In this document: positions 52,210-61,458 of the stretch, piece by piece | Numbering within the stretch: the first letter of the stretch is position 1 | Layout of the letters: the number at the start of each line of letters is the position of its first letter | Origin: Geobacter sp. | GTDB taxonomy: Bacteria > Desulfobacterota > Desulfuromonadia > Geobacterales > Geobacteraceae | Assembly: GCA_003574885.1 (NCBI GenBank) | Contig: PJFC01000010.1 | Span: forward strand, 1 to 64,000 | Reading direction: 5' to 3' | DNA: 64,000 nucleotides | Notes under the pieces: model-generated | What the model was told of the DNA's origin: nothing | What the model saw: only the letters and a program-made list of their open reading frames with translations | The model's database searches: none | Translations under genes and position numbers: made by a program

Positions 52210-53555
52210 CGGACAGGACAACGCCATCAGATCTGCCAGTTCGGCAAAATCAGCGCGGGGTCTTCCTCTTGTCGGTGGCCATTCTGGGAATCATCGGCAT
52301 AATTGCGGTTTATTCCCTGCGGCTGAACTTTCCGCCAATACGCAGTGACGGCCTCGGTTATTATCTCTACCTTCCGGCAACATTCATATATCACGACCTG
52401 AGCCTGCAGAGCATTTCAGAGGTCTTTAACAACGGACATATTCCTGACGTGACCCCCTCGCTGTGGCAGTACTCCGGCCCCGCTCTGTGGGATGATTCCT
52501 CATATTACCTGATAAAATACCCCATGGGCACAGCACTGTTGATGATGCCATTTTTCTTCGTCGCCTGTTTTGCGGCGCTTGTGGCCGGCATTCCCGTCGA
52601 TGGCTTTTCGCCGCTTTTTCAATACGCTGCCGCAATCGCCGGATTGTTCTACGCAATCGCCGGTATTGCCATACTGTGGAAAGTGCTGGAAAGGCGGTTC
52701 AGGCAAGACACTATCCTCCTTGCCATGTGCGGAATGGTATTCGGGACAAACCTCTTTCACTATGCGACCTATGACAGCGTCTTCAGCCATGTGTACTCGT
52801 TTTTTCTCTTCTCTGCTTTTCTTTACATCATTCAACGCATCTATTCACAAGGTTCCGCACGATATTTCATACTCGGAGGAGCATTAGCCGGCCTGATCGT
52901 CATCACGCGACCCACAAACGGACTTTGGCTGCTGTTTGGCATCTTTTACGATGTTGATTCCTTGCAGGCTCTGTCGGACAGACTTTCCTTCTGGAAGAGC
53001 CATGCAACCAAAGTGGTGTATAGCGCCCAGACGTGTGCCTGTGTCATCTCCCTGCAACTGCTGTACTGGAAAATCATTACCGGCCATTTTGTCGTGTTTT
53101 CATATCGTGGCGAATATTTCAATTTTGCACATCCCGAGATTTTCAATGTGTTGTTCAGCGTTCGCAAGGGGCTTTTTTTCTGGTCTCCCATTCTGCTGCT
53201 GGCCATTCCCGGTTTGTATTATCTACGGAAAGGCGCCCGCGAATTCCTAACACCTACCTTACTTTTTTTGCCGTTAAATATTTACGTCATATCCTCGTGG
53301 CATAGCTGGTTCTATGGCGGTTCGTTCGGCCACAGGGCATTTATGGAATCGCTTCCGCTCTTTGCGATATGCTTCTGCTCTCTCTATGAAGGATTGTCAT
53401 CTTTGTTCTGGAAACGCACGCTGATATGTTTGACGGTTTGTAGTGTAGTCCTTGAGACATGGTTGATGTTAAAGTACTGGACCGGCGTCATCCCTTTTGA
53501 TGGCACGACACGGGACTATTTTATTCAAACATTCTTTACTCTGACCCCCCGGTGA
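52206..53555 (+). CDS. GT-C type membrane protein
   Basis: A 449-residue polytopic protein with about ten to eleven helices. First loop: PPIRSDGLGYYLYLPATFIYHD, here an Asp but no Glu pair, then FGTNLFHYATYDSVFSHVYSF and VITRPTNGLWLLFG, a pattern common in predicted mannosyltransferase-like membrane proteins of surface glycan loci. I chose ATG 52206 because it overlaps the preceding TGA; a longer open frame to 51936 lies within that gene. Confidence 0.78.
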   Translation: MTDRTTPSDLPVRQNQRGVFLLSVAILGIIGIIAVYSLRLNFPPIRSDGLGYYLYLPATFIYHDLSLQSISEVFNNGHIPDVTPSLWQYSGPALWDDSSYYLIKYPMGTALLMMPFFFVACFAALVAGIPVDGFSPLFQYAAAIAGLFYAIAGIAILWKVLERRFRQDTILLAMCGMVFGTNLFHYATYDSVFSHVYSFFLFSAFLYIIQRIYSQGSARYFILGGALAGLIVITRPTNGLWLLFGIFYDVDSLQALSDRLSFWKSHATKVVYSAQTCACVISLQLLYWKIITGHFVVFSYRGEYFNFAHPEIFNVLFSVRKGLFFWSPILLLAIPGLYYLRKGAREFLTPTLLFLPLNIYVISSWHSWFYGGSFGHRAFMESLPLFAICFCSLYEGLSSLFWKRTLICLTVCSVVLETWLMLKYWTGVIPFDGTTRDYFIQTFFTLTPR

Positions 53556-53598
53556 TTCACCTATCAGATCTCGGCAGTAGTTGTGAGGATGCCACAAC

Positions 53599-54288
53599 AT
53601 GATTCTGAGCATTATAATTCCAGTCTTCAACGAAGTTGCAACCATCGATGAACTGCTGAAACGCGTGATGGCTGTTCCTCTTGCCAAAGAGATCATTGTT
53701 GTCGATGATTATTCAACAGACGGTACCCGGGAAAAACTCTCGGGGCTGGTTGGCAAGTACGACAGCCTCAACGTAGTCTGCCACGGAATAAACAGGGGGA
53801 AGGGTTGTGCCATCAGAACCGGTCTGGAGCATATCACCGGCGACATGGTGATAATTCAGGATGCCGACCTGGAGTACGATCCTGCCGAATATCCGAAACT
53901 TGTCAAACCGATTGTCGACGGCAGGGCCGATGTCGTGTACGGTTCCAGATTCGCCGGCGGCGAGGAGCATCGCGTCCTCTACTTCTGGCATTATCTGGGA
54001 AACCGATTTTTGACACTCATGTCCAACATGCTCACCAACCTGAACCTGACCGACATGGAGACCTGCTATAAAGTGTTCAGGGCTGACATCATCAAGGGGA
54101 TCAAACTTGAACAGGACCGCTTCGGCTTCGAACCGGAAATAACCGCCAAGGTAGCCAGAACAGGTTGCAGAATTTTCGAAGTCGGTATTTCCTACAGTGG
54201 CCGTACCTATACCGAGGGGAAAAAGATCGGTTGGAAAGATGGCGTTAAGGCAATCTGGTGCATCATCAAATACCGGGTTACAACATAA
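53599..54288 (+). CDS. Family 2 glycosyltransferase, dolichol-phosphate mannose synthase-like
   Basis: A 229-residue soluble GT-A enzyme with no membrane helices: [32 protein letters not shown], and the DxD region [11 protein letters not shown], then [13 protein letters not shown], all as in DPM1-type enzymes. It would make a polyprenyl-phosphate hexose, which the two following TMTC-like genes could use. Spacing to the next gene is seven bases. Confidence 0.9.
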   Translation: MILSIIIPVFNEVATIDELLKRVMAVPLAKEIIVVDDYSTDGTREKLSGLVGKYDSLNVVCHGINRGKGCAIRTGLEHITGDMVIIQDADLEYDPAEYPKLVKPIVDGRADVVYGSRFAGGEEHRVLYFWHYLGNRFLTLMSNMLTNLNLTDMETCYKVFRADIIKGIKLEQDRFGFEPEITAKVARTGCRIFEVGISYSGRTYTEGKKIGWKDGVKAIWCIIKYRVTT

Positions 54289-54295
54289 GGGCATT

Positions 54296-56026
54296 ATGAA
54301 CCGCTCGGTCCGAACAAATGTAGCCTTTTGCAGCTTCCTCTGCGTGCTGACGTTTGCCGTCTTATGGGGGGTCCTTGGCAATGACTTTTTAAACTACGAC
54401 GACTTTCAGTATGTTACCGGCAACCGGCATATAACGTCCGGATTGTCAATCGAGAATGTCGTCTGGGCCTTCACGTCAGGCTATGCCGCCAACTGGCATC
54501 CCGTCACCTGGCTGTCGCATATGGTGGATGTTGAAATGTTTGGCATGAATCCGCAGGGGCATCACCTGATGAACCTGATCTTCCATTGTGCCAACGCCTG
54601 CCTGCTGTTCCTGCTTCTCAACAAAATCACCGGCTCTGCCTGGCGCAGTGTGGTCGTCGCCTCACTCTTTGCGATTCACCCTCTGCATGTGGAATCGGTT
54701 GCCTGGGTAGCAGAGCGGAAGGATGTACTCTCAACGTTCTTCGCATTGTTGACGCTGCTGATGTACGCCTCCTATGTACAACAAAGCAGCAGGTGGCGCT
54801 ATTTGGCGCTATGCGGATGTTTCACGCTCGGCTTGATGGGCAAGCCGATGCTTGTTACCCTGCCGTTTGTCCTGCTTCTGCTCGATTACTGGCCATTGCG
54901 GCGGTTTGTGCCCTGGAGTTCGGAGACTGCCGATGAACAATCGCGTCAGGCCGGCAGCAAGCTACCGCTTTCCCGGTTGGTCATCGAAAAACTCCCCCTG
55001 TTTGCCCTGGCGACACTCTCCAGCTGCATCACCCTTTTTGCACAAAAAGGGGCTCTGCATCCCCTGGACGTTACCCCCCTGTCGTTTCGCATCGGCAATG
55101 CCGTGACAGCCTACCTGCGTTACCTGGGCAAAACGGTCTGGCCTTCCGATCTCGCTGTTCTGTATCCTCTCCCCCCGTCAATACCGTTACTGCATAGCGT
55201 GAGTTCCGCCATACTCCTGCTGCTGATTTCATACGGTGCCGCTGCGTTATCACGCAGGCGCCCCTATGTTCTCGTCGGTTGGCTCTGGTTTCTCGGCACG
55301 CTTGTGCCGGTCATCGGAATAGTGCAGGTGGGTCTGCAATCCATGGCGGACCGTTATACCTATTTCCCCCTGATCGGTATCTTCATTGCGGTCGTCTGGG
55401 GTGTGGCGGACCTTGCGGGACATCGGCCGTCCTGGCGCATTCCGCTTGCACTGGTTACCGCGGGGGTGCTAACCGCATACAGTGCGGTTAGCTGGAGTTA
55501 TGAGCGCTGCTGGGAAAACAGTACCGCCCTGTTTTCCCATGCCATCGCCGTAACCTCCGACAATTATTATGCGCACTACATGCTTGGCAAGGCCCTTTAC
55601 AGTGACAATATGCTTCAGGACGCTCTTCTCCAGTATTCCAGCGCCCAGCAGTTGAACCCTCGATTTGTCGATGCCTATGTCAATAGGGGAATTGTCTATG
55701 CGAAGCAGGGAAAACCGGAAGACGCCATCAAGGATTTTTCAGCGGCCCTCTTGATAAATCCCGGCTCCCAATATGCACACTACAACATTGCCGTCGCCCT
55801 TCAAGCCCAAGGAAGGGTTGACGAAGCCATGGTGCATTACCGCGAAGTACTGCGGCGTGACCCGGACAATGCGGGCGCTCATTACAATCTGGGCAATGCT
55901 CTCATGGGCCTTAAACGATGGGATGAAGCATTATGTCATTTTTCCGAGGCAGTGCGTTTGAAACCGGAGTCAGCGACCGCGCGCCAGAATCTGGAGATGT
56001 GCTTGAAGCAGAAAGCGAACAAGTGA
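54296..56026 (+). CDS. TMTC-like GT-C membrane protein with TPR repeats (type A)
   Basis: A 576-residue protein, multi-pass (1-390) then three to four TPR repeats (about 410-570; NPRFVDAYVNRGIVYAKQG, YAHYNIAVALQAQGRVDEA). First loop: LNYDDFQYVTGNRHI, and HPLHVESVAWVAERKDVLS matches HPVQVESVAWISQRKNLLA in the minus-strand type A gene. I chose ATG 54296, behind AAGG; the long frame from 54197 runs into the DPM1-like gene. The stop TGA is directly followed by the next ATG. Confidence 0.83.
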   Translation: MNRSVRTNVAFCSFLCVLTFAVLWGVLGNDFLNYDDFQYVTGNRHITSGLSIENVVWAFTSGYAANWHPVTWLSHMVDVEMFGMNPQGHHLMNLIFHCANACLLFLLLNKITGSAWRSVVVASLFAIHPLHVESVAWVAERKDVLSTFFALLTLLMYASYVQQSSRWRYLALCGCFTLGLMGKPMLVTLPFVLLLLDYWPLRRFVPWSSETADEQSRQAGSKLPLSRLVIEKLPLFALATLSSCITLFAQKGALHPLDVTPLSFRIGNAVTAYLRYLGKTVWPSDLAVLYPLPPSIPLLHSVSSAILLLLISYGAAALSRRRPYVLVGWLWFLGTLVPVIGIVQVGLQSMADRYTYFPLIGIFIAVVWGVADLAGHRPSWRIPLALVTAGVLTAYSAVSWSYERCWENSTALFSHAIAVTSDNYYAHYMLGKALYSDNMLQDALLQYSSAQQLNPRFVDAYVNRGIVYAKQGKPEDAIKDFSAALLINPGSQYAHYNIAVALQAQGRVDEAMVHYREVLRRDPDNAGAHYNLGNALMGLKRWDEALCHFSEAVRLKPESATARQNLEMCLKQKANK

Positions 56027-57796
56027 ATGCCTGATTTGACGGACTCACCCAATCCCCTCTGCCGGCTTGGACTCATAATACTGCTGGTAGTAGCGGTTTA
56101 CGGGAACACTCTCAACCACGGCTTCGTGTGGGACGATACTGATATCATCGTTCATAACACCCTTCTGGATAACCTTGGGAACATCCCCCAGTTTTTTCTT
56201 TCAGAAGACAAGGTTTCCGCCGCAACAGGTTATTACCGCCCTCTGACCTATATTTCTTTTGCACTGGACCGGGCCATATGGGGGTTGAATCCGCTCGGGT
56301 TCACCATTACCAATCTGGTACTCCATATCCTTGTTGCACTTCTCTTCTACGCGGTAATCGCGGCATTGTTCACTAAGGAACGACTTGCTTTCGTTGCGGC
56401 CATGATATTTGCCGTGCATCCCCTGGCCGGAGAAACCGTCAACTTTCATGCCGGTGGCCGGAACACTCTCCTCTGCGCCAGTTTTGCATTACTGTCGTTG
56501 CTTCTTTACACCAAGGGGAAATATGTCCTGGCGATCGTCTGTTTCACGTGTGCAATTTTTTCGAAGGAATTTGCCCTGTTATTGCCGCTGGTCTTCCTTT
56601 TTCATGATTATCGGCTGCAGCAGAAAAAGGTTCGTTTCAGCGCCTATAGTCCTTACTTCATCACAATCATCTGTTATCTGGCCCTCCGGTCATTTGCCGT
56701 CCAGCAAGCAAATTTCCTGGAGACAATCAGGTTTTCAAAGCAGTTATGGCTGACCCCCTACCTCGTCGTGCGATACCTGCTGAACATGATCTATCCGTTT
56801 CAGCTAAAGGTCATGTACGACGAAAGCACCACCATCTCTATCTGTATCCTGTGTTTGCTGGTTGTCATACTTCTGGCAGGTAGTGTTTTCATGTACAGGA
56901 GAGATAAGGAACTGTCGTTCTCCGCCTACTGGTTTCTCCTTTTCCTGCTCCCCGTGGTCAACATTATCCCGCTTGTTTCAAATTCCCTGATTGCCGACCG
57001 TTATGCCTATTTCTCGCTGATGGGCTTTGCCCTCGGGATGGCAACCCTCATCTGCAAAGCCGACAGGCGGGTCGCAACAGCTGTCACGATAATACTCTGC
57101 ACAGGTTATGCGCTTGCTGATGTCAGGCAGAACAATGTCTGGAAAGATGACGAAACACTTTTCACCCGGATGGCGAACGATGCTCCGGAGATGTTCATCG
57201 GCTATCGCAATCTCGGCCTCTACTATTACAACAGGGGCGACATGGCTCATGCGGAGCGCTACCTTGCCATTGCCTGCTCCAAACCCGATATCCCTCCCTT
57301 GTTTCTGACCGGCGCCGCCTCCATATTCGTGGAAGCGAACATGCTCGACAAGGCCGAGGAATTGCTGCTCAACTCGCTGAAGCAGGATTCTGCCAACCCC
57401 GAACCGTACGTGTTGCTAAAAATGATTTACGAGCAGAAGGGGAATAAACAGCTGGCCGACTCATACCTCAGCAAGGCTCGCGAAGTCATTCCCGCGTTTG
57501 AAGTAGAGGTTGCCAGAATGGCTGAAGTATTTTGTCGTGAAGGGGAAAAGTTTATTGCCGAGCACAATTACATCAGTGCGAAGAATATAGTATGGCGCGC
57601 ATTACTGGCCAAACCCGACTTTGTTCCCGCACTCACTGACATGGGACGTTTGGGCTACGAACAGGATGATTTTGCGACCGCAACAAGATACCTTGAAAAC
57701 GCTCTGGCACTTGATCCTTCAAATAGTGCAGCGAAAAGCACTCTCAGTCTAGTGCATCAGAAGCAGGCGAAACCGACGGGATCGCGCGAAAAGTGA
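56027..57796 (+). CDS. TMTC-like GT-C membrane protein with TPR repeats (type B)
   Basis: A 589-residue protein very like the minus-strand type B gene at 33163: FVWDDTDIIVHN versus FVWDDLDVIVKN, GYYRPLTYISFALDRAIWG versus GYYRPVTYISFMLDRSIWG, SVNFHAGGRNTLL versus TVNFHAGGRNTLL. Membrane helices to about residue 370, then TPRs. Begins the base after the type A stop codon, so the two are co-translated. Probably receives lipid-linked sugar from the DPM1-like enzyme two genes upstream. Substrate unknown. Confidence 0.83.
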   Translation: MPDLTDSPNPLCRLGLIILLVVAVYGNTLNHGFVWDDTDIIVHNTLLDNLGNIPQFFLSEDKVSAATGYYRPLTYISFALDRAIWGLNPLGFTITNLVLHILVALLFYAVIAALFTKERLAFVAAMIFAVHPLAGETVNFHAGGRNTLLCASFALLSLLLYTKGKYVLAIVCFTCAIFSKEFALLLPLVFLFHDYRLQQKKVRFSAYSPYFITIICYLALRSFAVQQANFLETIRFSKQLWLTPYLVVRYLLNMIYPFQLKVMYDESTTISICILCLLVVILLAGSVFMYRRDKELSFSAYWFLLFLLPVVNIIPLVSNSLIADRYAYFSLMGFALGMATLICKADRRVATAVTIILCTGYALADVRQNNVWKDDETLFTRMANDAPEMFIGYRNLGLYYYNRGDMAHAERYLAIACSKPDIPPLFLTGAASIFVEANMLDKAEELLLNSLKQDSANPEPYVLLKMIYEQKGNKQLADSYLSKAREVIPAFEVEVARMAEVFCREGEKFIAEHNYISAKNIVWRALLAKPDFVPALTDMGRLGYEQDDFATATRYLENALALDPSNSAAKSTLSLVHQKQAKPTGSREK

Positions 57797-57839
57797 AAAA
57801 ATTCCATCAAGCTGCAGTTTAGAAGCAAGGCACGACAGA

Positions 57840-60350
57840 TCATCGCCTTACCTCATGTCCCCGTCTGCGCATTTCCAACCCGCCAATTGCCGCCAGGACA
57901 ACCATCCCGCATAGGGTCATTGCCACTCCAATTTTATACGAGACGGGTGAATAACGAAACGTGACGGTATGGCTTCCCTGCGGGACGGGAACGGCCCTGT
58001 AGGCGTAGTTGGCACGATACAGCTTCACCTCACGGTCGTCTACCTGTACGCGCCAGTCGGGGGTATACAGGTCACTCATAACAAGAATGCCTGGTTTGTC
58101 GCTGGTAACCCTCAGGACGACTTCATCGGTGACATACTTCAGTTGCGCCACGGAATGTCCTGCAGAAGAAGGGGACTCGGCATCGACCGGGGATTGGGGC
58201 GCTTCATCCAAAAAAACTTTCTTGCGGAAATCCGTTTTTTTATCAAGCATTTTATCCAGCATGTCCTTGCGGTCTGAGATGACCTCGCTGTCGTAGACCA
58301 TGAATGCTCTCGGCAAGGGCTGCTGATTTTCGTAAATCGCGAAGTATCGATTTTCGAAAAGCATCTTGAACTTGTCCGGAGGGAGATCACGCGGGGATAT
58401 GACGTACCTGACGTTGAGGAAATCAACCAGCGGCCAATTTGGGTCCCACTGCTGCCGGGAATCAATCTGCCCGCCGACGCTCGGTCCTCCCTGGGCAAGA
58501 TAGAGCTCCGAAAATCGCCGGTACACCGGCACATCGTAGCCGGCTACATCGGCAATCCCATAGACTGCGCCATAGTTCGGATAAAAGTATCCGTCAGTCG
58601 TCAGAATCCGGTAAAGTGGCTGCTCTCTTTTTTGCAGAAATTCCACCGCGGGAACAGATGGCAGAATCTCGGCTTCTTTTACCATAGGGTTGTAACCCCA
58701 AGCCAGCGCACCTAGCTCAAATACCGTCAGGGCAAGCAACAAGCCGGGGAAGAAACGGAGGAAATGCGGAAAGCAGAGACTGACGAGATAGCCAAGGACT
58801 ATGGCAAGTGCAATGACAAAGGGGAGGTACGTCCGCCATTGCTGTAACGCAAAGACCGAGTGAAAGATATTATGGCCAAAGGTCCCGGTGGGGAGAACGT
58901 TTGCGACGGTGCACTTAAGGATAAACATACTGAGAAAGAACAGGATGGTCGCCAGGATAACGGCTGCGGCGGCATGAAATACCTTACTCTTCCTTTGGGT
59001 GGATTTTAGCTGGTAGAGAAAACTGTCATAGCCAAAGCCAGCCAGAACGGCTGTCAGAAAAACAAACGGAAGACGCAATCTCTTGCTGGGTGCCATGGAA
59101 AATATCGGCAGATGGCTGATGGCTTCGAAACCGGGGAGATGCCAGGCGACCCCTATACAGAACACAGTAAGGGCAGAGATGATAAGCAATGGCCTGTTCT
59201 TTGAACCGGAAAAAAACGATCCGGCCACCAACGCCAAAGGAGTCAACCCAAAGAATACGGATTGTTCGTTATAATTCTGGAAGCTTGCAAAAGGCCAGAT
59301 ATAGCTGTGATCCAGAGGGTTGCCAAAGAAATTCGGACAGATGAAAGTGACGGTCGTGGCAATGTTTTCAAGCCACTCTTGCGAATAGAAAAGACTTCCT
59401 CCCACATCCGATGCCCGCCCGCCACGGGCAAATGTCGAACTCTGCCTCATGAAATCGAGAAACGGCACCAGCTGAATCCCGCTGATTATGGCTCCGATAA
59501 CGACGGCCAGCAGAAAGGAGCCGATAAATCCGGCTTTTCCCCGGAAACCTGTCTCCAGAAACACCAATCGTGCCAGGAAGTAGAGCGAAAACACTGCAAG
59601 GATCTGGAACGTCGTCTCAGGATGTCCGCTCAGGAGCGACAGCCCCATGCCTGATCCGAGGATGGCAATTCGGAACAGGTTGTTTTGCCGCAGCAGTTTT
59701 TCGCCCGCCCACATCAGGAAAGGGAGACAAACCAGGACATTCGCCAGGGGAAACCCTACCCAAACGATCAGCGGCCCGGAAAAAGAAAAGGAAATGGCTG
59801 ATAAAAGCGCCCCCTTAGCAGAAATCCCCAGTTCACGACAGAAGAAAAACGTGAACATACCCGCGAAGAGCAGATTGAAAATGACACGGATGGTTGCTAC
59901 CTTCGCCGGCGAGAGTATACGAAGCAAGAGATTGGGGGGGTAGAACAGCGATGATTGGGCGTTGGCAACCAGCGGTTGGCCGGTAAAAATATACGGATTC
60001 CAGAGGGGGACATGGCCTTCCGCCTGCATGGTTTTGGCGGCAATGCTGTGCCAAACGTAGAACTGCTCGATTTCGTCGCTTAGCAGCGTATTCTGGGGGG
60101 GGGGAGGGGCAACATTATTCCGGGCATAAAGAAAGGGGTTGCTCGCCGGGATATCTCCCGGCACGATCACTTTCCCCTGGAAGAAAACCGGCCAAAACAG
60201 TACAACCAGCGCGAGACACAGGCAAACCAATACGCAAAGTGAGCTTGACTTAGGTGACTTGAACAAAGCGTCCACGCGCGAACCGCTTTCTCTTGGCAAA
60301 ATTGGACCCGCCCCTTGCTCAGAACTTCTGCCGGACAGAATCCGGCACAA
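57840..60350 (-). CDS. YfhO-family large polytopic membrane protein
   Basis: About 836 residues, with some twelve to thirteen membrane helices and a C-terminal beta-rich domain (about 690-800) ending in one last helix. The first loop has VIVPGDIPASNPFLY and VPLWNPYIFTGQPLVAN, the hallmark of YfhO/GT-C proteins; Bacillus YfhO glycosylates lipoteichoic acid. Convergent with the type B TMTC gene. The start is unsure: TTG 60350 has a ribosome-like GGGGA too close, and GTG 60275 (just before the first helix) has none. Confidence 0.8.
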   Translation of the reverse strand: MCRILSGRSSEQGAGPILPRESGSRVDALFKSPKSSSLCVLVCLCLALVVLFWPVFFQGKVIVPGDIPASNPFLYARNNVAPPPPQNTLLSDEIEQFYVWHSIAAKTMQAEGHVPLWNPYIFTGQPLVANAQSSLFYPPNLLLRILSPAKVATIRVIFNLLFAGMFTFFFCRELGISAKGALLSAISFSFSGPLIVWVGFPLANVLVCLPFLMWAGEKLLRQNNLFRIAILGSGMGLSLLSGHPETTFQILAVFSLYFLARLVFLETGFRGKAGFIGSFLLAVVIGAIISGIQLVPFLDFMRQSSTFARGGRASDVGGSLFYSQEWLENIATTVTFICPNFFGNPLDHSYIWPFASFQNYNEQSVFFGLTPLALVAGSFFSGSKNRPLLIISALTVFCIGVAWHLPGFEAISHLPIFSMAPSKRLRLPFVFLTAVLAGFGYDSFLYQLKSTQRKSKVFHAAAAVILATILFFLSMFILKCTVANVLPTGTFGHNIFHSVFALQQWRTYLPFVIALAIVLGYLVSLCFPHFLRFFPGLLLALTVFELGALAWGYNPMVKEAEILPSVPAVEFLQKREQPLYRILTTDGYFYPNYGAVYGIADVAGYDVPVYRRFSELYLAQGGPSVGGQIDSRQQWDPNWPLVDFLNVRYVISPRDLPPDKFKMLFENRYFAIYENQQPLPRAFMVYDSEVISDRKDMLDKMLDKKTDFRKKVFLDEAPQSPVDAESPSSAGHSVAQLKYVTDEVVLRVTSDKPGILVMSDLYTPDWRVQVDDREVKLYRANYAYRAVPVPQGSHTVTFRYSPVSYKIGVAMTLCGMVVLAAIGGLEMRRRGHEVRR

Positions 60351-60393
60351 ATCCCCAATCCAAAAGGCAGGTCATGGAACAACGTCCCGAAGC

Positions 60394-61458
60394 TCAGTGA
60401 AAGGTGGTGTAATAAGAAGTGTACTGGTCAATCAGATGCCCGTCCCAGTCGAATTCGGGCTTGATAACCATTTCCCCCTTCTTGTCAATGTAGCCGCACT
60501 TTTCCCCAACTTTTACCGGCGCGAGACCGTTGACAAAGATGGAGCCGGCTTCATATTTCGGTGCGATCACCATTTTCCCCTGCTTATCCATATAACCGAT
60601 CTTCTTGTCCTGCACGACCGGCGCGAGTCCCTCGTTAAAAATAGTTGGAGAATCAAATTGCCGGTCAATGATCTGGTTCCCTTTTGTATCAATCAGCAAC
60701 CATTTACCATCCTTGCTCACCGCCGCAACCCCTTCATTGAAGTTTGTGGCGTTACCGTACTGTGCAGGAATGACCAGAGCACCATTATGATCGATAAATC
60801 CAACTTTGCCATATTTTCCATTGATCATTACCTTGGCAAGTCCATCCTTAAACTGCCCTGCCTCATAATACTGCGGTTCAACGACCATTTTGCCCGTTTT
60901 GTCGATGTAACCGCGCTGTTTGCCCATTCTCACCGGGGCCAACCCTTCAGAAAAGAAGGATGCATCATAGAATCGCGGGGTGATGGCGAATTTGCCATCC
61001 TTTCCGATATAACCTGCCTTGTAGCCGTCTTTTTCGACAACGACAACCGACGACAAACCTTCCGTAAAGGCAAAGGTAAAGACATAATGGGATTCGGTAA
61101 TCTGGTTTCCGCTCTTGTCGATATAGCTCCACCTGTTACCGTTCTTGACCGCCGCTCTGTCTTCCTTGAAAATGGAACCGGCATCGAAGCGGGGCGGAAT
61201 CACCATATTACCCTTCACATCGATGTATCCGTCTTTGCCGCTCTGGCGCACGGCCGCTAGTCCCTCGGAAAAGATCGATGCATTTTCGTACTGGGCGGGA
61301 ACCACCATTTGGCCATTCCGGTCGCAGTATCCGTATTTCCCCTGGCTTTTCACCAGCAGGCGGTACGCATCTGTCTTCTCAGTGACTTTTGTTCCTTCCC
61401 GTTGGCATGCGGTACAAAACAGCAGCGCCCCAAGAGCCAGTCCAATCATTCGTCTCAT
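60394..61458 (-). CDS. WG-repeat lipoprotein
   Basis: A 354-residue secreted lipoprotein; lipobox cysteine in LFCTAC (residue 18). The rest is about seven to eight WG-type repeats with the recurring phrase GYIDKxGxMVIxPxY followed by F-xEGLAPV. Such repeats are thought to form beta-structured binding surfaces; function is unknown. The ATG overlaps the TGA of resB (ATGA, 61455-61458), so it is co-translated with a cytochrome c maturation gene and may help that process or be its neighbour by chance. Confidence 0.85.
   Translation of the reverse strand: MRRMIGLALGALLFCTACQREGTKVTEKTDAYRLLVKSQGKYGYCDRNGQMVVPAQYENASIFSEGLAAVRQSGKDGYIDVKGNMVIPPRFDAGSIFKEDRAAVKNGNRWSYIDKSGNQITESHYVFTFAFTEGLSSVVVVEKDGYKAGYIGKDGKFAITPRFYDASFFSEGLAPVRMGKQRGYIDKTGKMVVEPQYYEAGQFKDGLAKVMINGKYGKVGFIDHNGALVIPAQYGNATNFNEGVAAVSKDGKWLLIDTKGNQIIDRQFDSPTIFNEGLAPVVQDKKIGYMDKQGKMVIAPKYEAGSIFVNGLAPVKVGEKCGYIDKKGEMVIKPEFDWDGHLIDQYTSYYTTFH

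Noticed and set aside
54197-54295. Upstream extension of the type A TMTC-like protein
   Set aside because: Lies inside the DPM1-like gene in another frame; the ATG at 54296 has a ribosome site and fits the membrane helix.
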